Shown here: one piece after another, positions 1 through 7,743 of the stretch | Numbering within the stretch: position 1 is the first letter of the stretch | Layout of the letters: each line of letters opens with the position of its first letter | NCBI RefSeq assembly: GCF_018130785.1 | Contig: NZ_JAFCJT010000042.1 | Location: 1 to 33,191 of the forward strand | Length of the DNA stretch: 33,191 nt | Direction: 5' to 3' | Source of the DNA: Bradyrhizobium liaoningense | GTDB lineage: Bacteria; Pseudomonadota; Alphaproteobacteria; Rhizobiales; Xanthobacteraceae | Notes under the pieces: generated by a model | Told to the model about the DNA's origin: nothing | The model's database searches: none | Seen by the model: the letters and a program-made list of their open reading frames with translations, nothing else | Made by a program: the position numbers and the translations under genes

Positions 1-156
1 CCGCCCCGCATCACCCATATCTGGGGTTTCGAAAGCCTTGCACAGCGCGCGTCGCTGCGCAGCACCGCCTTCGCCACCGGCGTCTGGCCTCCGAAGGGCG
101 GCCCGGACAATGTCCGTGAGGCGGTCTCGGTCATCGCGATGCCGGAGGGCGAATGA
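1..156 (+). CDS. NIPSNAP-like protein, C-terminal fragment (5' end outside window)
   Basis: The frame is open from base 1 to a TGA at 154-156 and gives 51 codons. The residues IWGFESLAQRASLR, then GVWPPKGGPD and a short tail resemble the C-terminus of NIPSNAP-family ferredoxin-like alpha/beta-barrel proteins. Those are small stress-associated proteins without an established catalytic role in bacteria. The start and most of the protein lie outside the window. The stop codon is one base from the stop of the convergent LysR gene, so the two genes share essentially no terminator space. The family call rests on a short stretch. That this is the coding end of a gene is more certain than which family it belongs to. 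Confidence 0.6.
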   Translation, partial: PPRITHIWGFESLAQRASLRSTAFATGVWPPKGGPDNVREAVSVIAMPEGE

Positions 157-157
157 C

Positions 158-1108
158 CTAGGCAATCTTCCATTTCCCGTCCCCAGCGCGCTTCAGTACC
201 GGGTCGCTCACCCGCACATGCTCGGCGAGAAAATCGATGAATGCGCGCACGCGTGCGGGGAGGGGCGCGGCGTGCCCGACATAGACGGCGTGGATGTCTT
301 CGCGGTCGCCGGGATTGTAGCTTTGCAGCACCGGGACGAGACGGCCGGCTTCGATGTCGGGGCCGATGTGGAAGAGGGCGAGGCGGGCGAGGCCGACACC
401 GCCGAGAGCGAGGCGGCGGGCGATTTCGCCGTCGCTGGCGCGCGCGACGGGCGGTGGCAGGGCTTCCTCGGTGCGGTCGCCGCGCCGGAATGGCCAGCCG
501 CCGCGGATGCGCGGAAAAGTCCAGCCGATGCCGCGGTGCTCGGCGATATCCGCCGGCGTCTTCGGCACGCCGAAGCGCGCCAGGTAATTCGGCGCGCCGA
601 CCACGACCATGCGACTGGTACCGAGTTTTCGCGCGACAAGGCGTGAAGCTTTCAGGGGCCCGACGCGGATCGCGATGTCGGCGCGTTCCTGCATCAGGTC
701 GATCAGCGTGTCGGTCAGCACGAGGTCGAGAGTGATCTCGGGATGCCGTTCCAGGAAGCGGGGAATCAGCGGCATCACATGCAGCATGCCGAAAGGGATG
801 TTGCAGTTGACAGTGAGCCGGCCGCGCGGCGCCGCGCCTGACGCTGCCTCGCGTTCGGCCTCTTCCATCTCGCCGAGGATGCGCAACGAGCGCTGGTAGA
901 AGGCCTGGCCTTCCTCCGTCAACGTCAGCTTGCGCGTGGTGCGGTTGATCAGTCGCGAGCCGAGGCGCGCCTCCAGCCGCGAGATCAGCTTGCTCACGCC
1001 AGACGGCGTCAGGCGCAGTTTTCGTGCGGCCTGGGTGAATCCGCCCAGATCGACGACGCGGACGAAAACCTCCATCTCGGCGGAGCGGTTGGTGTCGAAA
1101 CGGGCCAT
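158..1108 (-). CDS. LysR-family transcriptional regulator
   Basis: 316 aa, the normal size for LysR regulators. Residues about 10-70 form the winged helix-turn-helix (FTQAARKLRLTPSGVSKLI, then RLEARLGSRLINRTTRKL), followed by a linker helix. Residues about 95-300 form the periplasmic-binding-protein-like effector domain. The subtype resembles the proteobacterial group that controls adjacent exporters or oxidoreductases. The gene is divergent from the MFS/aldo-keto reductase pair, the usual arrangement for a LysR protein acting on its neighbour, so it probably regulates that pair and itself. An inverted repeat lies between them at 1133-1147. The ATG at 1108 has no strong Shine-Dalgarno. Met12 is an alternative start but would trim the start of the DNA-binding domain. 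The effector is unknown. Confidence 0.93.
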   Translation of the reverse strand: MARFDTNRSAEMEVFVRVVDLGGFTQAARKLRLTPSGVSKLISRLEARLGSRLINRTTRKLTLTEEGQAFYQRSLRILGEMEEAEREAASGAAPRGRLTVNCNIPFGMLHVMPLIPRFLERHPEITLDLVLTDTLIDLMQERADIAIRVGPLKASRLVARKLGTSRMVVVGAPNYLARFGVPKTPADIAEHRGIGWTFPRIRGGWPFRRGDRTEEALPPPVARASDGEIARRLALGGVGLARLALFHIGPDIEAGRLVPVLQSYNPGDREDIHAVYVGHAAPLPARVRAFIDFLAEHVRVSDPVLKRAGDGKWKIA

Positions 1109-1130
1109 GTTGAATTCACGTCATAAATGA

Positions 1131-1150
1131 TTGGATTGCGGACATCCTAA
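1131..1150. promoter_or_regulatory. Candidate LysR operator in the divergent LysR/MFS promoter
   Basis: GGAT at 1133-1136 and ATCC at 1144-1147 are inverted around a 7-base spacer. The flanks TT and TAA extend the symmetry imperfectly. The site is centred between the LysR start (1108) and the MFS start (1207). It is not a textbook T-N11-A box, so the assignment is positional and tentative. Confidence 0.3.
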
Positions 1151-1206
1151 TGGTTTTGCTGCGCCGCGGCTATCTGCGTGGCTCGTCTCATCCATTGGAG
1201 CCACGC

Positions 1207-2388
1207 ATGCCTCCCGCCGTCCTCGCCCTCACCGCCGGTGCCTTCGGCATCGGCACCACCGAGTTCATCATCATGGGCCTGCTGCTCCAGGTCGCCGCCG
1301 ACATGCACGTCTCTGTGCCGGTCGCGGGCTTGCTTATCTCCGGCTATGCGCTCGGTGTGTTCGTCGGCGCGCCGGTCCTGACGCTCGCCACACGGCGCAT
1401 GCCGCGGAAGACCGTGCTGCTGGCGCTGATGGCGATCTTCACGCTCGGCAACGCGGCTTGCGCGCTGGCCCCGAACTACGAATTGCTGATGGCGGCGCGG
1501 GTGCTGACCTCGCTCGCCCACGGCACCTTCTTCGGCGTCGGCTCGGTCGTCGCGACCAGCCTCGTTGCGGAGGACAAGCGCGCATCGGCGATTGCGACCA
1601 TGTTCATCGGCCTGACGGTCGCGACGCTCCTGGGCGTGCCCTTCGGCGCCTGGTTCGGCCTGATGCTCGGCTGGCGCGCGGCGTTCTGGGCGGTGACGGT
1701 GATCGGCGTGATCGCCTTTGCCGTGGTGGCGGCGCTTGTGCCCGGCCATGTCGGCAACGGCGACAAGCCGATCTCGCTCTCGGAGGAGATCGCGGTGCTC
1801 GGCCGTCCGCAGGTGCTGCTCGGCCTCGCCATGACCGTGTTCGGCTTTGCCGGCCTGTTCGTCGTCTTCACCTATATCCAGCCGATCCTGACGCGCTTCA
1901 CCGGATTCTCGGAAGCCGCGGTGTCGCCGATCCTGCTGGTGTTCGGTGCAGGTCTCGCGATCGGCAACGTCGCCGGCGGCAAGCTGGCCGATCGCGGCCT
2001 TGCGCGCGCCCTGATCGGCACGCTCGCTGCGCTCGCCATCGTGCTGCTTGGCCTTGCCGCCGCGCTGTCGGTCAAGATCGCAGCGATCGCGCTGATCCTG
2101 CTGCTCGGCATCGCGGCCTTTGCGACCGTCGCGCCACTCCAGCTTCGCGTGCTGGAAGCCGCCGGCCCCAGCGGCCGCACGCTCGCCTCGAGCCTCAACA
2201 TCGCTGCCTTCAATCTCGGCAACGCGCTCGGCGCCTGGGCGGGCGGCGTCACCATCGACCGTGGGCTCGGTCTCTCCGCGCTGCCGCTGGTCGCGGCCGG
2301 CATCACGGCCGTCGGTCTCGTGCTCGCGCTATGGAGCCTTCAGCTAGATCGAACGCAGTCCGCAGTCGCGGCGTGCCCGGCGGAATAG
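1207..2388 (+). CDS. MFS transporter, DHA1 drug-efflux type (AraJ/Cmx-like)
   Basis: 393 aa inner-membrane protein with about twelve hydrophobic segments. It belongs to the major facilitator superfamily, drug:H+ antiporter-1 type. The N-terminus carries FGIGTTEFIIMGLL, typical of the AraJ/YdhP/Cmx group. The loop between helices 2 and 3 reads GAPVLTLATRRMPRKTVL, the motif A position. I chose the ATG at 1207 because GGAG at 1198-1201 precedes it at good spacing. An in-frame ATG at 1150 would add 19 polar residues and lacks a ribosome site. The stop codon lies within the ribosome site of the aldo/keto reductase gene, so the two are probably cotranscribed. The substrate cannot be read from sequence; export of a small toxic compound or metabolite is the family expectation. 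Confidence 0.93.
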   Translation: MPPAVLALTAGAFGIGTTEFIIMGLLLQVAADMHVSVPVAGLLISGYALGVFVGAPVLTLATRRMPRKTVLLALMAIFTLGNAACALAPNYELLMAARVLTSLAHGTFFGVGSVVATSLVAEDKRASAIATMFIGLTVATLLGVPFGAWFGLMLGWRAAFWAVTVIGVIAFAVVAALVPGHVGNGDKPISLSEEIAVLGRPQVLLGLAMTVFGFAGLFVVFTYIQPILTRFTGFSEAAVSPILLVFGAGLAIGNVAGGKLADRGLARALIGTLAALAIVLLGLAAALSVKIAAIALILLLGIAAFATVAPLQLRVLEAAGPSGRTLASSLNIAAFNLGNALGAWAGGVTIDRGLGLSALPLVAAGITAVGLVLALWSLQLDRTQSAVAACPAE

Positions 2389-2398
2389 GAGAATGATC

Positions 2399-3433
2399 AT
2401 GGAATATCGCAATCTCGGCGCCTCCGGCCTCAGGGTGCCCGTCCTCAGCTTCGGCACCGGCACGTTTGGCGGCCAAGGCCCGCTGTTCTCGGCCTGGGGC
2501 CGCAGCGGCGCGGACGAAGCGCGCAGGCTGGTCGACATCTGCCTCGAAGCCGGCGTCAATCTGTTCGACAGCGCCGATGTCTATTCGAACGGCGCATCCG
2601 AGGAAATCCTCGGCGCCGCGATCAAGGGACGCCGCGACAAGGTGCTGATCTCCACCAAGATGAGCCTGCCGATGGGCGACGGTCCGCTCGATGCCGGCTC
2701 TTCGCGGTATCGCTTGATCGCCTCGGTCGAAGCTGCGCTGCGGCGGCTCGGCACCGATTACCTCGATCTGCTCCAGCTCCATGCCTTCGATGCGTTCACG
2801 CCGATCGAGGAGGTGCTGTCCACCCTCGATACGCTCGTGGGTGCCGGCAAGCTGCGCTATGTCGGTGTCTCCAATTTCGCCGGCTGGCAGCTGATGAAGT
2901 CGCTCTCCATCGCCGACCGGCACGGCTGGCCGCGCCATGTCGCGCATCAGGTTTATTACTCGCTGCTCGGCCGCGACTACGAATGGGAGCTGATGCCGCT
3001 CGCACGCGACCAGGGCGTCGGCGCGCTGGTCTGGAGCCCGCTCGGCTGGGGTCGGCTCACCGGCAAGATCCGGCGCGGAAAGCAGCTCCCTGCGAGCAGC
3101 CGTCTGCACGCCACGACGCAGTTCGGCCCGCCAGTGGACGACGAGCGGCTCTATGCCATCGTCGACGTGCTTGATACGATCGCCGCGGAGACCGGCCGTA
3201 CCGTGCCGCAAATCGCGATCGCCTGGCTGCTGTCGCGTCCGACCGTATCCTCGGTGATCATCGGCGCCCGCGACGAAGCGCAGTTGTGCGACAATCTCGG
3301 CGCGGTTGGCTGGTCGCTGAGCGCTGCGCAGATCGCGCGTCTCGACGAGGTCAGCGCCGTGATGCCGCCTTATCCCTACTACCCCTATCGCATCCAGGAA
3401 GGCTTTGCGCGCCTCAATCCGCCGCTGGCGTGA
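2399..3433 (+). CDS. Aldo/keto reductase
   Basis: 344 aa NADPH-dependent oxidoreductase of the (beta/alpha)8-barrel AKR superfamily, in the group that includes YajO-like and Kv-beta-like proteins. The full catalytic tetrad is visible: Asp57 and Tyr62 in LFDSADVY, Lys87 in LISTKM, and His128 in LLQLHAFD. The C-terminal cofactor-binding stretch SSVIIGARDEAQLCDN is also present. AGGAGA at 2387-2392 is six bases from the ATG at 2399, which favours it over the ATG at 2393. The gene follows the MFS gene by ten bases and overlaps its ribosome site with that gene's stop. With the divergent LysR gene this suggests a small aldehyde/xenobiotic response unit. The carbonyl substrate is unknown. Confidence 0.93.
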   Translation: MEYRNLGASGLRVPVLSFGTGTFGGQGPLFSAWGRSGADEARRLVDICLEAGVNLFDSADVYSNGASEEILGAAIKGRRDKVLISTKMSLPMGDGPLDAGSSRYRLIASVEAALRRLGTDYLDLLQLHAFDAFTPIEEVLSTLDTLVGAGKLRYVGVSNFAGWQLMKSLSIADRHGWPRHVAHQVYYSLLGRDYEWELMPLARDQGVGALVWSPLGWGRLTGKIRRGKQLPASSRLHATTQFGPPVDDERLYAIVDVLDTIAAETGRTVPQIAIAWLLSRPTVSSVIIGARDEAQLCDNLGAVGWSLSAAQIARLDEVSAVMPPYPYYPYRIQEGFARLNPPLA

Positions 3434-3440
3434 CGAACGA

Positions 3441-5051
3441 CTAGTAAAAGGCCGCGATCGCCGTCGCGATTCCCGCTGGAAGGTTCGGCTCGCTCTTCAG
3501 CGTGTCCAGGAACACGGGATCGCCTGATACCGTGAGGCCATCCAGCTTGATCGGGTGCAGCGGCTCGGCCGCCGCCGCGACCGCCGCCAGATCCGGACCG
3601 GTCCTGACACCGTTATATTCCAGCCGCGGGCGGAGCTGGACGTTGTTGCCGAACTGCTCGTCCAGCGCGAGACGCCATCCGGTGCGTGACACCGTTCCCC
3701 GGGCGATCGCATCGCTCATGGCGAGGCTGTGCGGCTGCAATGTGCCGAGATTGCTGAGCGCGGCGCGGAGGCGGCTCGTCGCCTCCGCCAGCGTGATCCT
3801 CTCGATCCCGGGATCCTGGTCGGGCGAGGTGAAGTCGATCACCCGTGCGCTGCTGCGGATCTTGAGCGCCTCGCCGATTCCGCCCGCCTTCTGCATGACC
3901 GTCTTCGTCCCATAACGGGCTCGTCCGCCGATGGTGACCAGAACGATGTCCTGCTCGCGCGACTTGATCAGATGAGCGTATGGATCGCCGGTGACTCCCT
4001 TCACGACCAGAAGGTCGGCGAACTTGCCGCTGCCGATGGTTCCCAGCTTCGCATCCCACTTCAGGATCGTGGCCGGATTGCGCGTCGCCATCGAGGCGAT
4101 GTCGTAGTCGCTGAAGCCGAGATTGAAATGCGCGGACACGACCTTGGCCGCCTTCAGCTCGCCGAGCAGGTTCTTGCTGCCGGACGGCGACCAGTCCGAG
4201 CCGAGCGCAATGGTGAGGCCGGCCGTGCGCGCGGCAACGACATTGGTCGTCTTTCCGTAGAGCAGCAGATTGCTCAGCGGCGACCAGACGACCTTGGCAT
4301 GATTTTCGGCCATCGTTCCGAAGTCGGTCGCATCGAGCGCTGTGCAATGAATGCCGGCGAGCGACGGTTCGATCGCCCAGTCTCCCTCGGGATTGCGCAG
4401 CGCGAGGAAGTGGCTATGCGCCTTGGTGTCGATGCCTTCGCTGAGATGCAGCAGGAAGCACGATGACGATTTCAGCTCCTTGTCGAACTTTGCCCAATCC
4501 TCGGCCTCGATGTCGGGAATCTTCGAGTGTGCCTTTGGAAGATCGGGCGGGCTCCCGATCTCCGCGGCGCGCAACGCGCCCTTGTAGTATTTGTGGATCG
4601 TGCCGCTCCAGTTCGACAGCGTGATCCCCTGGCTCGTCGTCGTGCCCGCGACCATGCATTTGGCTTCGACATAGCGAACCAGGGCCGGCAGCAGCGAGCC
4701 GTCGTCGGCCAGCGCGATCGCGCTCATGGGGCCGGTCACGGAGGTCTTGTACGATTTGGCGTTCTGCCATTGGTCGCGATTGACGTAGGGCTGCGGCACG
4801 CTCCAGAGCGGCAGGATGTTGTAACTCAGGTGATTATGCAGCTCGATCAGGCCGGGATAGATGGTGCCGCCGGTCGCCACTGCAACGACGGCCTCGAAGC
4901 CCGCCGGGGCCGGCTGTCCCTTGGGTACGATCGCGGCGATGCGATTGTCCTCGATGAAGATCGTCCCGCTCTTGATGACGTCGTTCTCCGCGGTCATCGT
5001 CACGATCCGCCCGCTCAGGGCCCATCGCTTCGGGTTGGCAGCCGGGCTCAT
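3441..5051 (-). CDS. Metal-dependent amidohydrolase (ATZ/TRZ-like)
   Basis: 536 aa amidohydrolase-superfamily protein. An N-terminal beta-sandwich precedes the TIM barrel. Metal ligands are visible in order: HNH at 72-74, His202 in LLHLSEG, His235 in GIHCTAL, and Asp286 in GSDWSPSGS. This is the pattern of mononuclear deaminases and chlorohydrolases. The barrel closes with the usual return strands (KFADLLVVKG). About 110 further residues form a C-terminal extension I do not recognise. The ATG at 5049-5051 shares bases with the TGA of the upstream glycosylase-like gene. GGAG lies about seven bases ahead. A longer in-frame reading inside the upstream gene was rejected. No signal peptide is seen, so it is probably cytoplasmic. 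The substrate is unknown; deamination or hydrolysis of a heterocycle is a family-based guess. Confidence 0.88.
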   Translation of the reverse strand: MSPAANPKRWALSGRIVTMTAENDVIKSGTIFIEDNRIAAIVPKGQPAPAGFEAVVAVATGGTIYPGLIELHNHLSYNILPLWSVPQPYVNRDQWQNAKSYKTSVTGPMSAIALADDGSLLPALVRYVEAKCMVAGTTTSQGITLSNWSGTIHKYYKGALRAAEIGSPPDLPKAHSKIPDIEAEDWAKFDKELKSSSCFLLHLSEGIDTKAHSHFLALRNPEGDWAIEPSLAGIHCTALDATDFGTMAENHAKVVWSPLSNLLLYGKTTNVVAARTAGLTIALGSDWSPSGSKNLLGELKAAKVVSAHFNLGFSDYDIASMATRNPATILKWDAKLGTIGSGKFADLLVVKGVTGDPYAHLIKSREQDIVLVTIGGRARYGTKTVMQKAGGIGEALKIRSSARVIDFTSPDQDPGIERITLAEATSRLRAALSNLGTLQPHSLAMSDAIARGTVSRTGWRLALDEQFGNNVQLRPRLEYNGVRTGPDLAAVAAAAEPLHPIKLDGLTVSGDPVFLDTLKSEPNLPAGIATAIAAFY

Positions 5052-5866
5052 GGGATCACTCCGTCGGGGATGGTGATCGTGATCGTGCGCCGCTTGGCGG
5101 CCGCGTCGGCGCCCTGGCGCACGGCCCATGGCGTGTCTCCGCGCATCCACGCCGGCAGTCCGGCGGGAAGATCCTTTGCGATGATGTCGAAGAGCTCACT
5201 CGGTTTGAAGGCGTCGCCATATGGCACGAGCGCCGTCGGTACGTCGGGATGCTGGACCCCAGGTGCGAGAGCCGCGAGCGCGGCGTTCCACTTGGTCAGC
5301 ATGATCTTGGTGTTCGCGGCCCGCGTCGCGTTATCGTGGGCCGAGCTTTCCGGCCAGGTCGGGTGCGTGATGTGCTGATAGGCCAAGCTCTTGTAGGCCG
5401 CGCCCTCGGACGTCTTGAGCCAGGCTTTCCAGGCCTCGTCGGCGAGGCCGCCGAGCGAAACAACGGCCTCGATATTGCCGGGCGCGAGCACGGCCTTGAA
5501 CCATTTGTTGCGGTAGTCGACGATGCCCGGCTCGTTCTTGTGCTTGTTGCCGCCGCTCTGCCCGTAGACGCTGTACAGGAAGGTGTTCACCATCACGTAG
5601 CTCCGCGTGATGCCGAGCTTCGCCAGGAAACCTTGCGTCCGGCGGCCCGCGGTGCCGACCAGGATCCTGCGCACGATCGTCTCGTGCTGGGCGGGATCCT
5701 GACCGACGACGAGCATGCGCGCCGATCCGTCGAGCCGGCCGCGATGAAAGATCGGCCCCCATTCAATCCGGAAATCGTCGGGATCGTAGGTTTCAGCGGC
5801 CGGATAGTCGGCGCACAGATCGCGAAATGGCTGCTGGTCGTATCCGCTGTCGAATTCCACGAGCAT
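5048..5866 (-). CDS. Uracil-DNA-glycosylase-superfamily-like protein
   Basis: 272 aa. The pattern fits the UDG fold: MLVVGQDPAQHE (51-62) corresponds to the water-activating motif (GQDPYH in family 1, GEAPG in family 4). RILVGTAGRRTQGFL follows, Asn94 lies in VMVNTFLYS, and HPTWP (168-172) corresponds to the HPSP-type leucine-loop motif. The iron-sulfur cysteines of family 4/5 enzymes are not apparent. The length exceeds the usual 200-230 aa because of a C-terminal extension after residue 185. Its TGA overlaps the ATG of the amidohydrolase, which implies translational coupling. Expected activity is base excision of uracil or another damaged base, but the divergent motifs make substrate and even activity uncertain. 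The imperfect inverted repeat at 5900-5915 lies just upstream of the start. Confidence 0.75.
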   Translation of the reverse strand: MLVEFDSGYDQQPFRDLCADYPAAETYDPDDFRIEWGPIFHRGRLDGSARMLVVGQDPAQHETIVRRILVGTAGRRTQGFLAKLGITRSYVMVNTFLYSVYGQSGGNKHKNEPGIVDYRNKWFKAVLAPGNIEAVVSLGGLADEAWKAWLKTSEGAAYKSLAYQHITHPTWPESSAHDNATRAANTKIMLTKWNAALAALAPGVQHPDVPTALVPYGDAFKPSELFDIIAKDLPAGLPAWMRGDTPWAVRQGADAAAKRRTITITIPDGVIP

Positions 5867-6116
5867 GGCAAATGCTCCGATGTGTCGCTGTCAGGTAGCT
5901 AGGTCAAAAAACCTAATCGCCATGGCACAATCTTGGCGGTGGTTTGTTCCAACATTCAACCAATATATGGGTCAGGAGAGGGGAGCCAAAGGTTCATGCG
6001 CGTCTCTCGCGCCGGCCCGTGGCAGAGCGTCGCGGCGACGCGCCATGCAGAAACGCGCCTGTACACGCACGCGTGATCTCCATAACCTCCGCCGCGCAAT
6101 TTTTTGGAGATGCGGC
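5867..6116. other. Divergent spacer between the UDG-like and amidase genes
   Basis: This 250-base spacer holds no convincing gene. It contains a short inverted repeat, TAGGT/ACCTA, with an A-rich six-base spacer at 5900-5915. An AT-rich patch around 5945-5970 could hold a promoter. The amidase ribosome site, GGAGA at 6106-6110, lies at the right end. Confidence 0.4.
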
Positions 6117-7691
6117 GTGGCGAAGAAGACGGCGACGAAGAAGAAAAGTGTTGCAAGGAAAGTAACGAAGACCTCGGTCAAGACGAGGACCGCCCGCAAG
6201 GGGGCCGTTGCGAAGGCGGCCAAGAAGACGGTCAAGAAGCCGGCGCCGCGCAAGTCGGCCACGGCGCGCCGTCCGAAAGGTCCGGTCTGGCAATGGTCCG
6301 CGGTCGACACCGCAGCCGCGATCCGCAACGGCGCGATCTCCGCGGTCGAGACCGTCGAAGCGCATCTGGACCGGATGCGCGCCGTCAATCCGCGGCTGAA
6401 CGCGGTTGTCGTCGATCTCAGCGAGGAAGCGCTGAAGGCCGCGCATGCGGCCGACAAGCAGCGCGCCAAGGGCGGCGCGCTCGGCCTGCTGCACGGCGTG
6501 CCCATCACGATCAAGGAGAATGTCGACTACGAAGGCCGGCCGAATTTCAACGGCGTGCCCGCCAACAAGGATTTTGTCGCGCCGTCGGACTCGCCCGTGG
6601 TGCGCAATCTCAAGAAAGCCGGCGCGATCGTCATCGGCCTCACCAACACGCCGGAATTCTCCTTCCGCGGCTTCACCGACAATCCGCTGCACGGGCTGAC
6701 GCTGAACCCCTGGGACCCGAACATCACCTGCGGCGGCTCTTCGGGGGGCGCCGGCTCGGCGGTTGCGGCCGGCATCGGCACCATCGCCCATGGCAATGAT
6801 ATCGGCGGCTCGCTGCGCTGGCCGGCGCATTGCAACGGCGTCGCCACCATCAAGCCGACCCAGGGCCGCATCCCCGCCTTCAACGGAAGCGCCACGGCCG
6901 AGCGGCCGATGCTGGCGCATCTGATGTCAGCGCAAGGCCCGCTCGCCCGACACGTCGGCGACGTCCGCCTCGCGCTCGATGTGATGAGCCAGCGCGATCC
7001 GCGCGATCCCTGGTGGGTGCCGGCGCCGCTGGCCGGGCCGAAGCCGAAGGGACCGATCAAGGTCGCACTGGCCAGGATTCCGGAGGATATGGACGTCGAT
7101 CCGTCCGTCCGCGCGGCGCTGCGTCAGGCCGCCGATCACCTGGAGCGTTCCGGCTATCGCGTGGCCGAGGTCGATGTCCCCAACATCGACGGGGTCTGGC
7201 AGACCTGGTGCGACATCATCACCAACGAGACCGTGGTGATGCAGGAGGCCGGCATGCTGAAGGTGACGTCCGAGGACTTCCACAAGGCCTGGGGCGGCAT
7301 GAAGACCAAGGCCAATGTGCTCGATCTCAAGGCCTGGATGCAGGCGACGGCCGCACGCAACGGCCACATCCGCGCCTGGCAATTGTTCTTCGAGGAGTAT
7401 CCGGTCGTGCTGGCGCCGACCACGGTGAAGCCGACGCCGGGTCCGCGCGACGACACCGTCAGTGCCGATCGCGTGAAGGAAATCTTCTGGGGCGAGATTC
7501 GCTTCATCTCCGCCATCAACGTGCTGGGCCTGCCCGGCGCGGTGGTGCCGGTGACCCTGCATGACGGCCAGCCGATCGGCGTGCAGCTCATCGCGGGACG
7601 CTATCGCGAGGACCTCGCGCTCGATGCGGCGGCCGCGATCGAGAAGCGCGCCGGTGTGCTCGCTCATCGGCTGTGGGAGACAATGGCCTGA
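6117..7691 (+). CDS. Amidase-signature hydrolase with histone-H1-like basic N-terminal tail
   Basis: 524 aa from a GTG start at 6117, chosen because GGAGA at 6106-6110 is six bases upstream. Longer readings would run through non-coding sequence. Residues 58-520 form an amidase-signature domain. The catalytic triad is visible: Lys133 in TIKEN, cis-Ser208 in CGGSSGG, and nucleophile Ser232 in DIGGSLR. The 75- and 24-residue spacings match characterised amidases. The enzyme should hydrolyse a carboxamide or ester, but its substrate is unknown and no GatB/GatC partner is nearby. Residues 2-56 are almost only Lys, Ala, Thr, Arg and Pro with AKKTVKKPA-type repeats, like the tails of histone H1 and bacterial HU/AlgP-type proteins. 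Such a tail is unusual on this enzyme and could bind nucleic acid or another polyanion. Confidence 0.9.
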   Translation: MAKKTATKKKSVARKVTKTSVKTRTARKGAVAKAAKKTVKKPAPRKSATARRPKGPVWQWSAVDTAAAIRNGAISAVETVEAHLDRMRAVNPRLNAVVVDLSEEALKAAHAADKQRAKGGALGLLHGVPITIKENVDYEGRPNFNGVPANKDFVAPSDSPVVRNLKKAGAIVIGLTNTPEFSFRGFTDNPLHGLTLNPWDPNITCGGSSGGAGSAVAAGIGTIAHGNDIGGSLRWPAHCNGVATIKPTQGRIPAFNGSATAERPMLAHLMSAQGPLARHVGDVRLALDVMSQRDPRDPWWVPAPLAGPKPKGPIKVALARIPEDMDVDPSVRAALRQAADHLERSGYRVAEVDVPNIDGVWQTWCDIITNETVVMQEAGMLKVTSEDFHKAWGGMKTKANVLDLKAWMQATAARNGHIRAWQLFFEEYPVVLAPTTVKPTPGPRDDTVSADRVKEIFWGEIRFISAINVLGLPGAVVPVTLHDGQPIGVQLIAGRYREDLALDAAAAIEKRAGVLAHRLWETMA

Positions 7692-7704
7692 ATCAGCGGT
7701 CCAA

Positions 7705-7731
7705 GGGCTTCGCGCGTCACGCGCGGAGCCC
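7705..7731. terminator. Hairpin between convergent amidase and tadG-like genes
   Basis: GGGCTTCGCGCG (7705-7716) pairs with CGCGCGGAGCCC (7720-7731) around a TCA loop, with one G-T pair. There is no T-tract, so its strength as an intrinsic terminator is uncertain. Its position between two convergent stop codons fits a shared 3'-end structure. Confidence 0.55.
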
Positions 7732-7743
7732 GGACGTTGGGGA

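Noticed and set aside
6117..7691. GatA subunit of Glu-tRNA(Gln) amidotransferase
   Set aside because: The catalytic triad is common to all amidase-signature enzymes. There is no GatB or GatC neighbour and the basic tail is foreign to GatA.
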